Positions 36,917 through 45,187 of a stretch of DNA of 64,000 nucleotides are shown one piece after another. A program made the translations under genes and the position numbers. The stretch is from Rhodopseudomonas palustris. GTDB taxonomy: Bacteria; Pseudomonadota; Alphaproteobacteria; Rhizobiales; Xanthobacteraceae. The stretch's first letter is position 1; each line of letters opens with the position of its first letter. Under the pieces are notes generated by a model, which worked only from the letters and a program-made list of their open reading frames with translations, had not been told where the DNA came from and did not search any database. The stretch covers positions 41,506-105,505 of the forward strand of contig JACRJB010000037.1 of the NCBI GenBank assembly GCA_016215605.1, given 5' to 3'.

Positions 36917-37924
36917 ATGGCCCAGATGATGAGATTACTACTCGCCGCCGCAATCGTGTTCGCGCCGCTGCCGGTCGCTGCGGCCGATCCCGCATTGCGC
37001 GAGCCCTACGGCATCAATCTCGAGGGCTTCGCCTATCCCTATCCGGTGCAGTCGTTCGGCGTCGTCTCCGGCGGCGAGCAGCTCACCATGGCCTATATGA
37101 ACGTCGCACCCGCGCAGCCGAACGGCCGCAGCGTGGTGCTGTTGCACGGCCGGAATTTTCCATCGAGCTATTGGGCGCCGGTGATCAAGATGCTGGGCGA
37201 GGCCGGCTACCGCGTCGTGGTGCCGGACCAGATCGGCTTCGGCAAATCGTCCAAGCCCGGCGGCGACCTGCATTTCGACGATCTGGCGCGCAACACCATG
37301 GCGCTGCTCGACAGACTCGGCATCGCCAGGGCCGACATCGTCGCGCATTCGCTCGGCGGCATGCTGGGGGTGCGGATCGCCCGCGCCTATCCCGACCGCG
37401 TCGACCATCTCGTGCTCACCGCGCCGATCGGGCTGGAAGACTACCGGCTCTACGTGCCGCCGACGCCGACCGAGACCATCATCGCGAACGAAGACCGGCT
37501 GACCGCCGAGGCCTACCGCAAGCAGCTCGAAACCAACTACGCGCTGAAGCTGCCGCCCGACCAGGTCACGCCGTTCATCGACGCACGCTTCAACATCAAG
37601 GGCAGTCCCGACTATCCGCGCTGGCTGCGCGCGTTCGTCGCCTCGGCGCAGATGATCTACCGCGAGCCGGTGGCGCACGAGATTCCGCTGATCACCCGGC
37701 CGACGCTGTTCGTGATGGGCGCCGACGACCACAACGCGCCCGGTCGGCCGAATGCGCCGGAAGCGCTGCGGGCGAAGATGGGGCAGAATGCGCAGCTTGC
37801 CGAAAAGCTCGCCGCGGCCATGCCGCAAGGGCGTGCCGAGGTGATCGCCGGCACCGGCCATCTGGTGTTTCTGGAAGCGCCGGAGCGCTATAAGCAGCTC
37901 GTGCTCGATTTTCTCGGCAAATGA
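36917..37924 (+). CDS. Secreted alpha/beta hydrolase
   Basis: A 335-residue alpha/beta-hydrolase. A signal peptide (MMRLLLAAAIVFAPLPVAAA) implies a periplasmic enzyme. The oxyanion motif LLHGRNFPSSYW, the nucleophile elbow AHSLGGMLG, a late Asp (MGADDHNAPG) and catalytic His in GTGHLVFLEAP are all visible. A cap domain (about residues 185-265) covers the site. Substrate unknown; esters or lactones are typical. It ends 10 bases from the convergent TIGR03809 gene. The FNR/FixK box upstream suggests oxygen-linked expression. Confidence 0.9.
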   Translation: MAQMMRLLLAAAIVFAPLPVAAADPALREPYGINLEGFAYPYPVQSFGVVSGGEQLTMAYMNVAPAQPNGRSVVLLHGRNFPSSYWAPVIKMLGEAGYRVVVPDQIGFGKSSKPGGDLHFDDLARNTMALLDRLGIARADIVAHSLGGMLGVRIARAYPDRVDHLVLTAPIGLEDYRLYVPPTPTETIIANEDRLTAEAYRKQLETNYALKLPPDQVTPFIDARFNIKGSPDYPRWLRAFVASAQMIYREPVAHEIPLITRPTLFVMGADDHNAPGRPNAPEALRAKMGQNAQLAEKLAAAMPQGRAEVIAGTGHLVFLEAPERYKQLVLDFLGK

Positions 37925-37934
37925 ACCGGTCGGA

Positions 37935-38474
37935 TCAGCTCGCCTGGCGCAGCAGCGAGTAGCGCTGCGCGAGCTGGCCGAGGTCGAGCGCGTGCTGCCA
38001 GGCCGGCTCGGTCCGCTCGACCGATTCGACGACGTCGGGCTCGGCGGCGGCGTCCGGCTCGGCGGACGGCACCAGACTGAAGCGCGGCACGCTCGGCAGG
38101 TCGTCATCGATCGCGGCCGGCGCAGCTTCGGCAACAGGCACCACCGGCGCCGCGAAACGCAGGGTGCGCGGCGACTCAACGGCGGTGTCGTCGCTGAGAT
38201 AGAAAATCTGCCGCGGCTGCAGAGTCTTGTTCCGCCCCAACCAGGACAGATCGATCGGCTGGTTGTCGATCGTGGCCTCGCGATACAGCATGTCGCGCCA
38301 GGTCTCGACCGCCGCCTTGGCCTCCTGGATGTTCTCCAGAAACGCGGTTTCGCTGAAGAACCGCCGCCAGCGGCCGCTTTCGAACAGTTCGGTCAGATAT
38401 TCCAGCCGCTGCTCGGCGAGCACGCACCAGCGCTCGATGATCGCGCGACCACGCGCTGCGTCGGTTAGTTCCAT
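37935..38474 (-). CDS. TIGR03809 family protein
   Basis: A 179-residue cytoplasmic protein typical of Rhizobiales (TIGR03809). The N-terminal 90 residues are helical and charged (RGRAIIERWCVLAEQRLEYLTELF, then FFSETAFLENIQEAKAAVETW). A Pro/Ala-rich spacer leads to a conserved end (QHALDLGQLAQRYSLLRQAS). Function unknown. The ATG at 38474 is chosen because the family starts with this helix; the longer frame adds 20 basic residues. Single-gene unit, convergent with the hydrolase. Confidence 0.75.
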   Translation of the reverse strand: MELTDAARGRAIIERWCVLAEQRLEYLTELFESGRWRRFFSETAFLENIQEAKAAVETWRDMLYREATIDNQPIDLSWLGRNKTLQPRQIFYLSDDTAVESPRTLRFAAPVVPVAEAAPAAIDDDLPSVPRFSLVPSAEPDAAAEPDVVESVERTEPAWQHALDLGQLAQRYSLLRQAS

Positions 38475-38893
38475 GATCAATCCGCCGGAGAGGGGAAAAC
38501 GGACGCGACGCAACTTACGAATCGACGCAAGCATAAGAGTCAGTTTGTTAACAAAAATTTACCATGTCCAGCCAACGGTGCCCCCGTATTGACACGAAGT
38601 TCAAAATCTCGACTCGGCGCATCGATCCGCCGCGCTGGCGCAGTGGCGACAAAGGGCTGATAGCGGAGCTGGGCTGCCGGGGGCGTTGGGCGACGTCGCG
38701 CGCCCCGAAACGAAATGACCCGCCCGGGGGGACAACCGGGCGGGTCAAGCCATATGGGCGCTGGGGTGGATGGGCGCTCGCGCCGATACAGCCTCGTTGG
38801 GGAGGGGCTTTCCGCTCCCGCATCTTTTGGTCATTTCAACAACGCCGCACGTTCAAAGCCGTTGCGATTTTTTCTGAAGTGACCGTCGCCGAT
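38475..38893. other. Intergenic region with terminator, otherwise empty
   Basis: 419 bp between the S8 protease gene end and the TIGR03809 gene start, both on the minus strand. It contains the hairpin at 38718-38746, which probably ends the sigma/anti-sigma/protease operon, and the AT-rich TIGR03809 promoter near 38530-38565 (GTTTGTTAACAAAAATTTACC). No gene seen. Confidence 0.55.
38718..38746 (-). terminator. Terminator of the sigma/anti-sigma/protease operon
   Basis: A perfect 11-bp stem (GACCCGCCCGG / CCGGGCGGGTC) with a loop of about 7 bases. On the minus strand it is followed by the T-rich run ATTTCGTTTCG. It lies about 150 bases beyond the S8 protease stop. Confidence 0.65.
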
Positions 38894-40603
38894 TTATGGC
38901 CGCGGCGCGGCTCCGGCCGGCTCCGGCGCCGCGTTCGGATCGGCCGGCGCCGGCGCGGCGGTCTGATCCTCGGGCGACGCGGGTTGTGCTGTCACGACAG
39001 ACGGTTGCCGCGTCGCAGCAGGCGCGGTCGCGACCGGAGCGGCGCCTCCCTGAATACGCGACAAGGCGGCGAAGGCGTCCGCCTCGCCGGCGCCGAACAG
39101 GTCGTCGCGGCCCGGCGGACCGAGATCGCGCGCAGTCTGCGTCAGAATGGCGCGGACCTCGTCAGGCGTCAGCGCCGGTCGGCGTTCGATCATCAGCGCG
39201 GCGATGCCGCTCACCAGCGCCGCCGCGAACGACGTCCCCGTCATCATCTCGTAAGTGCCTCCGGGCGCCGGCAGCAGCACATCGACGCCGGGCGCGGCCA
39301 GCGCGATCTGCGGCCCGCGATTCGAGGCCGCGAACAGCGCGTCGCCGGTGTCGGTGGCGCTGACCGCGATCACACCCGGCAGCGCCGCAGGATAGAGTGG
39401 CGGCGATGTCGGCCCGGCATTGCCGGCGGCCGCGATCATCACGATGCCCTTCTTGGCCGCCGCCGCGACGCCGCGCGCGATCACCGGATCGCGCGGACCG
39501 GCAAAGCTCATATTGACGATGCGCGCGCCATGGCCGGCCGCGAAGTCGAGGCTCTTGAGGATCAGATAGGAGGTGCTGCTCGGCCCTCCCGCCTTGCCGG
39601 CGCCGAACGCGCGGATCGCGAGGATCTTGGCCGCGGGGGCGCCACCGGTGAGCTTGGCATGCGCGGCGATCGCCCCGGCGATGCCGGTGCCGTGCTGATG
39701 CGCCGCCGCCGGGCCGGCGACCGGATCGAACGAAGCAGCGAAGGCGCCGGCGAGTTCGGGGTGAGCGGTGTCGATTCCGGAATCGATCACCGCGACGACC
39801 ACGTCGGTGCCGCGGGCCAGCGTGTGCGCCTCGGGCAATTTGAGGCGAGCCTGGGCGTACTGGATCGCATCGTCCGCGGCGGCCGGCTTGGCATCGTCCT
39901 GCAGCGCGTAGCGGAAATTGGCCTGCGCCGCGCGCACCCGATTGTCCGCGGCGACCGCCCGCGCCACGGCCTGCGGCGAGCGGCCGTCCTCGATCCGGAA
40001 CAGGCCGATACTGCTCCCGATCAGCGCGATGTTCTCGAGGCTGATACGGGTCAGCCGGTGGCGGCGCGCCAGCCTGCGGAGCTGCACGTCGGACAGGCTG
40101 CCCTCGAACTCGATCAGGATTTCGTCGGGGACCTGATCGCGGTCGACGGCGGCGACACGCGGGGCGCGGGCGGCGGCGACGCGCGACGGCGCGGGCCGAC
40201 CACGGGCGACCTGAACCTTGCCGCGGCGGTGGCGGCTGATGGTCCGCCAGTCGTCGATCACCCACAGCTTGGCGCAGGTCCGGCCGTTGTCGAGATAGTT
40301 GCAGGTGGACGGCGGCAACGGCGCGTCGCGCAAGCGGCGATACTCGCGCTCGACCGAGGGCAGCACGTCCGGCCCCGGCTGGCGCACCGGCTGGACCGTC
40401 GGCGTGGTGATCACGGCCGAGGGGGTGACGGCCGGGAGCGGTGCGGGCGGGGTAGGCACATTCGGGACCGGCGGCAGCGCGAGCGGCGGGAGATTGGTCG
40501 GCGGAGCCAACGATTGCGCGGATGCGACGCCGATCAGCGCGGCGAATGCCGCGGCCGCGACGACCGCGATGCGTCCCGGTCGATGTGCCGTCCGAACGCT
40601 CAT
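38894..40603 (-). CDS. Subtilisin-like S8 serine protease, exported
   Basis: A 569-residue exported protease. A signal peptide (residues 1-29) is followed by a Pro-rich linker and a propeptide of the fervidolysin/I9-like type (about 157-235: ILIEFEGSLSDVQLRRLARR...GLFRIEDG). The catalytic domain has Asp274 (AVIDSGID), His304 (HGTG), oxyanion Asn395 (AAGNAGP) and Ser458 (TGTSFAAAL). A Pro/Ala-rich tail ends the protein. The first ATG with a signal peptide lies at 40603. It is third in an operon after an ECF sigma factor and its anti-sigma factor. By position it could process the anti-sigma factor or be a regulon output. Confidence 0.92.
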   Translation of the reverse strand: MSVRTAHRPGRIAVVAAAAFAALIGVASAQSLAPPTNLPPLALPPVPNVPTPPAPLPAVTPSAVITTPTVQPVRQPGPDVLPSVEREYRRLRDAPLPPSTCNYLDNGRTCAKLWVIDDWRTISRHRRGKVQVARGRPAPSRVAAARAPRVAAVDRDQVPDEILIEFEGSLSDVQLRRLARRHRLTRISLENIALIGSSIGLFRIEDGRSPQAVARAVAADNRVRAAQANFRYALQDDAKPAAADDAIQYAQARLKLPEAHTLARGTDVVVAVIDSGIDTAHPELAGAFAASFDPVAGPAAAHQHGTGIAGAIAAHAKLTGGAPAAKILAIRAFGAGKAGGPSSTSYLILKSLDFAAGHGARIVNMSFAGPRDPVIARGVAAAAKKGIVMIAAAGNAGPTSPPLYPAALPGVIAVSATDTGDALFAASNRGPQIALAAPGVDVLLPAPGGTYEMMTGTSFAAALVSGIAALMIERRPALTPDEVRAILTQTARDLGPPGRDDLFGAGEADAFAALSRIQGGAAPVATAPAATRQPSVVTAQPASPEDQTAAPAPADPNAAPEPAGAAPRP

Positions 40604-40626
40604 CGCAACTCCAGATCCAGCGCCCG

Positions 40627-41424
40627 CTACGGCGCAGGAAGCACCATCGCCACGATCGCCTCGTTCTGCAGCCGCGCGATCAGCCTGTCCTGGGCCTGCT
40701 TGGACGTCGAGCCGGCGAATTGCAGCCGGAACACACCGCCCTTGCCGCTGTCGATCACCGCGGCCTGATAGGAGTCGAGCAGCGCGGTGATTTCGGACAT
40801 CCGCGCGTCCGGCACGAACCGGACGAAGGCGCGCGGACCGGTTTCGGCGCCGAGGCTGCGGGTCAGCGGTGCGGCCCGTTGCGCGGCCGCGGGCGGCGCC
40901 GCGGCGGGCTCGACCGGCCGGGCCGTCTCGGCACGTGGCGCGGGCGCAAGGTCGGCCTGCGGCTGGTAGGATGCGGTTTCGAACACGCCGCCGGGCGTCC
41001 ACGCCACCATCGCGCCGATCAGCCCGGCCTGCAGCACCAGCGCGACGCCGGCGACCGACGCCGACCACGCCAGCGCCTTCGGCGACAGCCGCGCGAAGAA
41101 GCCGGCGAAACGCGACCCGATCCCCTGCCCCGGCTGCTGCGACGCCGCCGACGCGGACCGCGCCGGCTCGGCGTCGATCGCCGCGAACAGCTTCTGCATC
41201 GCCTTCGACGACGGTGCGCCGAGGCTCTCGTTCAGCTCGATGGTCGCGGCATACTCCTCCAGAATGGCGGCATATTGCTTCGCCAGTTCGGGATCGCGCT
41301 CCAGCGCTTCCGCGACGCGGTGACTATCGCGGGCGTTCAGCGTGCCCGCCGCATACCAAGGCAGCAGCGCCTCGATGTCGCCCGGCTCCTGATGCTCCAG
41401 CATCGATTTGCTCATCGCCATCAT
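40627..41424 (-). CDS. Membrane anti-sigma factor with a propeptide-like periplasmic domain
   Basis: A 265-residue single-pass protein. The cytoplasmic N-terminus (about 10-70) is a helical anti-sigma-like region with HQEPGDIEALLPWYAAGTL. It lacks the His-Cys zinc motif of classic ZAS domains. A transmembrane helix spans about 117-142. After an Ala/Pro linker, the periplasmic domain (about 197-265: FVRFVPDARMSEITALLDSY ... RLIARLQNEAIVAMVLP) resembles in pattern the propeptide of the neighbouring S8 protease. Its ATG overlaps the sigma gene stop (ATGA), so the two are co-translated. It most likely holds the sigma factor at the membrane until a signal or cleavage. Confidence 0.82.
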   Translation of the reverse strand: MMAMSKSMLEHQEPGDIEALLPWYAAGTLNARDSHRVAEALERDPELAKQYAAILEEYAATIELNESLGAPSSKAMQKLFAAIDAEPARSASAASQQPGQGIGSRFAGFFARLSPKALAWSASVAGVALVLQAGLIGAMVAWTPGGVFETASYQPQADLAPAPRAETARPVEPAAAPPAAAQRAAPLTRSLGAETGPRAFVRFVPDARMSEITALLDSYQAAVIDSGKGGVFRLQFAGSTSKQAQDRLIARLQNEAIVAMVLPAP

Positions 41425-41990
41425 GGCCAGCCTCGCTGCACGCCGGCTGCCTGCAGCAGATCGGCCAGTTTCTTGCGCGCATAGAACAGTCGGGTCTTCA
41501 CGGTATTCTCCGGAATTCCGACGATGTTTGCGACCTCTTCGACCGATTTCTCGTGGTAGTAGACGAGATCGACGATCTCCCGATGGTCGGGCGAAAGCCG
41601 CTCGAGGCACTTTCGCAACACATCGCTCGTGTCCTTCTTCTGGACCGCCACTTCCGGATCGTCGGACGGATCCTCGATCGCGGCGGCGGCTTCGTCGTCC
41701 AGCTCGGCGTCCTTGCGTCGTCGCAGCGCGGACAGCGCCTTGAACCGCGTGATCGCCAGCAGCCAGGTGGAAACAGATGATCGACCTTCGAACTTCCCCG
41801 CCTGGCGCCAGACGTCGAGAAAGACCTCACTGATAAGGTCCTCCGCGATCTGTTCGTTCCGCACCAGCCTCAGCCCGAAGCGATAGACCCGGATATGATG
41901 CCTGCCATAAAGCACCTGCATCGCAGCACGGTCGCCTCCAGCAATCCGGGCGATCAGAAGCTCGTCCGCAGTCGCCTGCTTGGTACTCAC
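41421..41990 (-). CDS. ECF-type RNA polymerase sigma factor
   Basis: A 189-residue sigma-70 family factor with region 2 (YRFGLRLVRNEQIAEDLISEVFLDVW, -10 recognition and core binding) and region 4 (VEEVANIVGIPENTVKTRLFYARKKL, -35 recognition). The GTG start at 41990 gives VSTKQATADELL, a normal length for the group. A longer frame to 42074 has no ribosome site. It is followed by its anti-sigma factor with 4-base overlap and then by a secreted S8 protease. No GGAAC-type promoter was convincing in the 100 bp before it, so self-regulation is not shown by sequence. Confidence 0.9.
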   Translation of the reverse strand: MSTKQATADELLIARIAGGDRAAMQVLYGRHHIRVYRFGLRLVRNEQIAEDLISEVFLDVWRQAGKFEGRSSVSTWLLAITRFKALSALRRRKDAELDDEAAAAIEDPSDDPEVAVQKKDTSDVLRKCLERLSPDHREIVDLVYYHEKSVEEVANIVGIPENTVKTRLFYARKKLADLLQAAGVQRGWP

Positions 41991-42400
41991 TGGCCGTCTC
42001 GCACAATTGGTCGGCTGCAACCCGAGGAAGGTTCGACAGTCAAAGGCAAATTTATCACCGTAGCTACGTGCCACACCGGTTCTGTGACGTCGAGCACAGA
42101 AGCTTGAGCCGCGTCTTTCCGCGCCGAACCCGCTTCCTCGAGATCGACTCGGCCGGCTTTCGGCCTGCCCAGTTCCTTTAGCAAGCCGCCGGCCGAATTG
42201 CGCGGCCTATCGACCGAACCGGCGGTTGGAGCGGCCTAGGTCACCTGCGACGAGCTGTCACCCATTACCATCTCGCTAAAATTATTTATCCTTATCAGTT
42301 GCTTATCAGGCCGAGGGCGGGCCCGCCCCTGTTCCCCCCGGATACGAAACCTAAAGGCTTTTCCCCGTAGGTTCCCTCAACTCACACGTTGAAGCGAACA
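41991..42400. other. Divergent region between the ECF sigma gene and the diguanylate cyclase gene
   Basis: 410 bp with no credible gene. The right half is AT-rich around 42270-42310 and contains a direct repeat CTTATCAG (42291-42298 and 42302-42309). Promoters for both genes must lie here; no consensus ECF promoter was found by eye. Confidence 0.45.
42291..42309. promoter_or_regulatory. Direct repeat, possible regulator site before the diguanylate cyclase
   Basis: Two identical CTTATCAG octamers with starts 11 bases apart, close to one DNA turn, about 92 bases before the diguanylate cyclase ATG. Same-face spacing suits tandem binding of a regulator; no known motif was matched. Confidence 0.3.
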
Positions 42401-43546
42401 ATGCGATCAACTGCCGTCATCTCGGGCATGCCAGCCGGCCCCGCGGACGGGGCCGAATGGGCCCGCACGCTGGCTGTTCGTGCGCGGAGGATGAAGCAAC
42501 GCCGGCGGATGTTCGATCTGATCGCGGCCAGCTATCTGATCGATGCGACGCTGCTGCTGCTCTACAGCTTCGCCGGCACCATCCCGCAGATCGTCGTTCC
42601 CGCCTACATCGCTTGCGGCTTCGGCATCAGCCTCGCCAGCATCGCTCTGTCGGAGTTCGGCTTCCACGATCGCTTCAAGGACCACTACCTCGTCATTCCG
42701 ACCGCGGCGGTCAATCTGGCGCTGGTGATGGGGTTCTGCTTCTGGGCGCCGCAGGTCGCGTTCCTGTTCCTGTGCTCGCTGTTCATCATCTTCAGTTTCG
42801 CCTCGTTGCGCGCGACCCCGCAGCAGAGCCTGATCTGCTGGGCGGCGATGACCGCCGTCCTCGCCGTGCTGTTCGTGTTCACCACCACGCCGATCGCGAT
42901 GCCGAACGGGACGCTGCTCGAGCGGCTCGTGACCATGCTGGTGCTGGTGCTGACGATCGGCCGCTGCGTGTTCATCGGGATGTATTCGAGCGCGATGCGG
43001 GAGTCGCTGTACAAGCGCGGCCAGCAGCTGCGCGAGGCGTATCAGCGCATCGAGGAGCTCGCCGAGCTCGACGAACTCACCGGCGCCTTCAATCGCCGCT
43101 GCATCATGCGGATGCTCGACGACGAGATCGCCAGGGCCGACCGCAGCGCGACGCCGCTGTCGCTGGCGCTGATCGACCTCGACTGGTTCAAGCGGATCAA
43201 CGACAGCTTCGGTCATCCCACCGGCGACGAGGTGCTGCGCACCTTCGCGATCACCATCTTCGCCAACATCCGCAGCTTCGATCGGTTCGGACGCTACGGC
43301 GGCGAGGAATTCCTGCTGCTGCTGCCGAATACGACGCCGGGCGAGGCTCACGTGATCCTCGACCGCCTGCGCGAGATCGTCAGCGATCTGGACTGGACGG
43401 CGTTCTCGCCCGGGATGCGGGTGACGCTGTCGGCCGGCCTCACGACCATGTCGCCGGAGGAAACCGCCGAATCCGTCCTGGCTCGTGCCGACGCCGCGCT
43501 GTACGCCGCCAAAGAAAAGGGACGCAACAGGATCGCCATGACCTGA
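42401..43546 (+). CDS. Membrane diguanylate cyclase (GGDEF domain)
   Basis: A 381-residue inner-membrane enzyme that makes cyclic di-GMP from two GTP. Residues about 40-200 form six hydrophobic helices, a MASE-like membrane sensor. The GGDEF domain (about 222-378) has DELTGAFNRR at its start and the active loop RYGGEEF (GGEEF at 300-304). The inhibitory I-site RSFD lies exactly five residues before it, so product inhibition is expected. The ATG at 42401 follows GAAGCGA; a TTG at 42389 is an alternative. It is followed 41 bases later by a DUF2336 gene on the same strand. Confidence 0.93.
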   Translation: MRSTAVISGMPAGPADGAEWARTLAVRARRMKQRRRMFDLIAASYLIDATLLLLYSFAGTIPQIVVPAYIACGFGISLASIALSEFGFHDRFKDHYLVIPTAAVNLALVMGFCFWAPQVAFLFLCSLFIIFSFASLRATPQQSLICWAAMTAVLAVLFVFTTTPIAMPNGTLLERLVTMLVLVLTIGRCVFIGMYSSAMRESLYKRGQQLREAYQRIEELAELDELTGAFNRRCIMRMLDDEIARADRSATPLSLALIDLDWFKRINDSFGHPTGDEVLRTFAITIFANIRSFDRFGRYGGEEFLLLLPNTTPGEAHVILDRLREIVSDLDWTAFSPGMRVTLSAGLTTMSPEETAESVLARADAALYAAKEKGRNRIAMT

Positions 43547-43587
43547 AGAACGCAGGTCCTCATATTCCATGACTCCAGGACAGAGTG

Positions 43588-44703
43588 ATGAGCCCGAAAT
43601 CGGCCCTATCCGCCGCCACCCTTCTCGATGAACTGCAATCCACGCTGGCGCACGGCACCGTCGCACGCCGCGTGGAGGCCCTGCGCCGCGTCACCGATCT
43701 CTATCTCGACAGCGACATCGACTACAGCGCCGATCAGATCGCGGTGTTCGACGACGTCTTCAGCTGCCTGGTCAAGAACATCGAGAGCAACGCCAAGGTG
43801 CTGCTGGCGCAGCGCCTGGCGCCGGTCAACGCCCCGCCGCGGATCATCCACCATCTCGCCTTCGAGGACATGATCGAGATCGCGGCGCCGGTGCTGTCGC
43901 AATCCGACCAGCTCGACGACGCCACGCTGATCGCCAACGCCCGCACCAAGGGGCAGAGGCACATGATGGCGATCTCGACCCGCAGATCGCTCAGCGGCGC
44001 GGTGACCGACGTGCTGGTCGAACTCGGCAATCCGCAAGTGGTGCAGAGCACCGTCAAGAACCCGGGCGCCGAATTCTCGGACAACGGCTATTCGGTGCTG
44101 GCCAAGCGCGCCGAGAACGACGACGAACTGGCGACCGAACTCGGGCGGCGCGCGATCCCGCGCGCGCAATATCTCAAGCTGATCGCGGTGGCGTCGGCCT
44201 CGGTGCGTGCGAAGCTGAAGGCCGCCAATCCGAACGCCGCCTCCGAGGTGGTGACCGCGGTGAAGCAGGCCACGCGCCTGGCGCGCTCCGCACCGTCGGC
44301 AATCAGCCGGCAGACCAACATCGCCCACGGGCTGGTGCGCGCGCTGTACGAAGACGGCCGGATCGACGAAACCCAGATCTGCATCTTCGCCACCGAAGGC
44401 AAATTCGACGAACTCAACCAGGCGATCGCCTGCCTCGCCGGCACCTCGGTGGAAACCGCCGAGGCGATGATGGTCGAGTCGCGCGACGAGGGCCTGCTGA
44501 TCCTCGCCAAGGTCTGCAACCTGTCGTGGCCGACCGTGACCGCCATCATCAAGATGCGGGACGAACTGACCGGCACCAATTCCAGCGATCTGCTCGAATG
44601 CCGCTCCACCTACGAGCGGCTGCGCATCTCGACGGCGCAGCAGGTGCTGCGCTTCCACCGCATGCAGCAATCGACCGCCGCGACGAAGGCCCCGGCCGCC
44701 TGA
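43588..44703 (+). CDS. DUF2336 family protein
   Basis: A 371-residue cytoplasmic protein of the alphaproteobacterial DUF2336 family, almost wholly helical with HEAT-like repeats. Motifs seen: VEALRRVTDLYL, LAQRLAPVNAPPRIIHHLAFED, and paired helices in the middle. Family function is unknown; links to cell-surface or motility control have been suggested by context only. The ATG at 43588 has AGGA at the right distance; a GTG three bases earlier is possible. It is 41 bases from the diguanylate cyclase stop, so a shared transcript is likely. It converges with the copper locus 2 operon. Confidence 0.85.
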   Translation: MSPKSALSAATLLDELQSTLAHGTVARRVEALRRVTDLYLDSDIDYSADQIAVFDDVFSCLVKNIESNAKVLLAQRLAPVNAPPRIIHHLAFEDMIEIAAPVLSQSDQLDDATLIANARTKGQRHMMAISTRRSLSGAVTDVLVELGNPQVVQSTVKNPGAEFSDNGYSVLAKRAENDDELATELGRRAIPRAQYLKLIAVASASVRAKLKAANPNAASEVVTAVKQATRLARSAPSAISRQTNIAHGLVRALYEDGRIDETQICIFATEGKFDELNQAIACLAGTSVETAEAMMVESRDEGLLILAKVCNLSWPTVTAIIKMRDELTGTNSSDLLECRSTYERLRISTAQQVLRFHRMQQSTAATKAPAA

Positions 44704-44722
44704 GCGACGGCGGCCTGTCGCC

Positions 44723-45187
44723 TCAACGCGCCGCCGGAGCGGCGTGCGCCGCAGGCGGGTGCTCGCCCGACGGACCCATCGTGACGATGCCGTCGAACCG
44801 CGAGAACCGCGCCAGCACGTCGGGGCTCAGCGCCCGTTCCGCCGCGGCGAGATCGTGCGCCAGCCGCCCGGCATCGTCCGGAGCGACGCCGGCCTGCACC
44901 AGCGCCGCGCGAGACCTGATCGCGTCACCGGCGCACAGCACGACGGTCCACGCCGCGCCGCGCCGCCGCAGCAGCGCCCGTCCGCCGGCTTCGCCCTGCG
45001 ACCAGTCGGCGATCGCATGCGCGCCCGACACGACCACCGGCGCGACCTGCAGGGTCACGCCGGGCTTGTCGAACATCGTCCGCAGCATTGCGGCGATCGC
45101 CGGCGCATCGCCCGGCTCCGCGGCCGCGGAGACGATCGGCAGCAGCGCGGCCGCGAGCAGCATGCGCTGAACCCACCGGCGCCTCAC
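44723..45187 (-). CDS. Copper uptake system-associated protein
   Basis: A 154-residue exported protein. A GTG at 45187 overlaps the receptor stop (GTGA), so translation is coupled. An internal Met at residue 9 (MLLAAALLPIVSAAA) opens the signal peptide and is an alternative start. The mature part has the pattern of proteins annotated as copper uptake system-associated: VSGAHAIADWSQGEAGGRALLRR, then WTVVLCAGD. Its only cysteine lies in that last motif. Biochemical role unknown. Last gene of the operon DUF2946-TonB-TonB-this gene. Confidence 0.75.
   Translation of the reverse strand: MRRRWVQRMLLAAALLPIVSAAAEPGDAPAIAAMLRTMFDKPGVTLQVAPVVVSGAHAIADWSQGEAGGRALLRRRGAAWTVVLCAGDAIRSRAALVQAGVAPDDAGRLAHDLAAAERALSPDVLARFSRFDGIVTMGPSGEHPPAAHAAPAAR

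Noticed and set aside
42340..42385. EcfG-type promoter (GGAAC ... GTT) on the minus strand before the ECF sigma gene
   Set aside because: The spacer is about 20 bases instead of 16-17, and it lies 350 bases from the gene.
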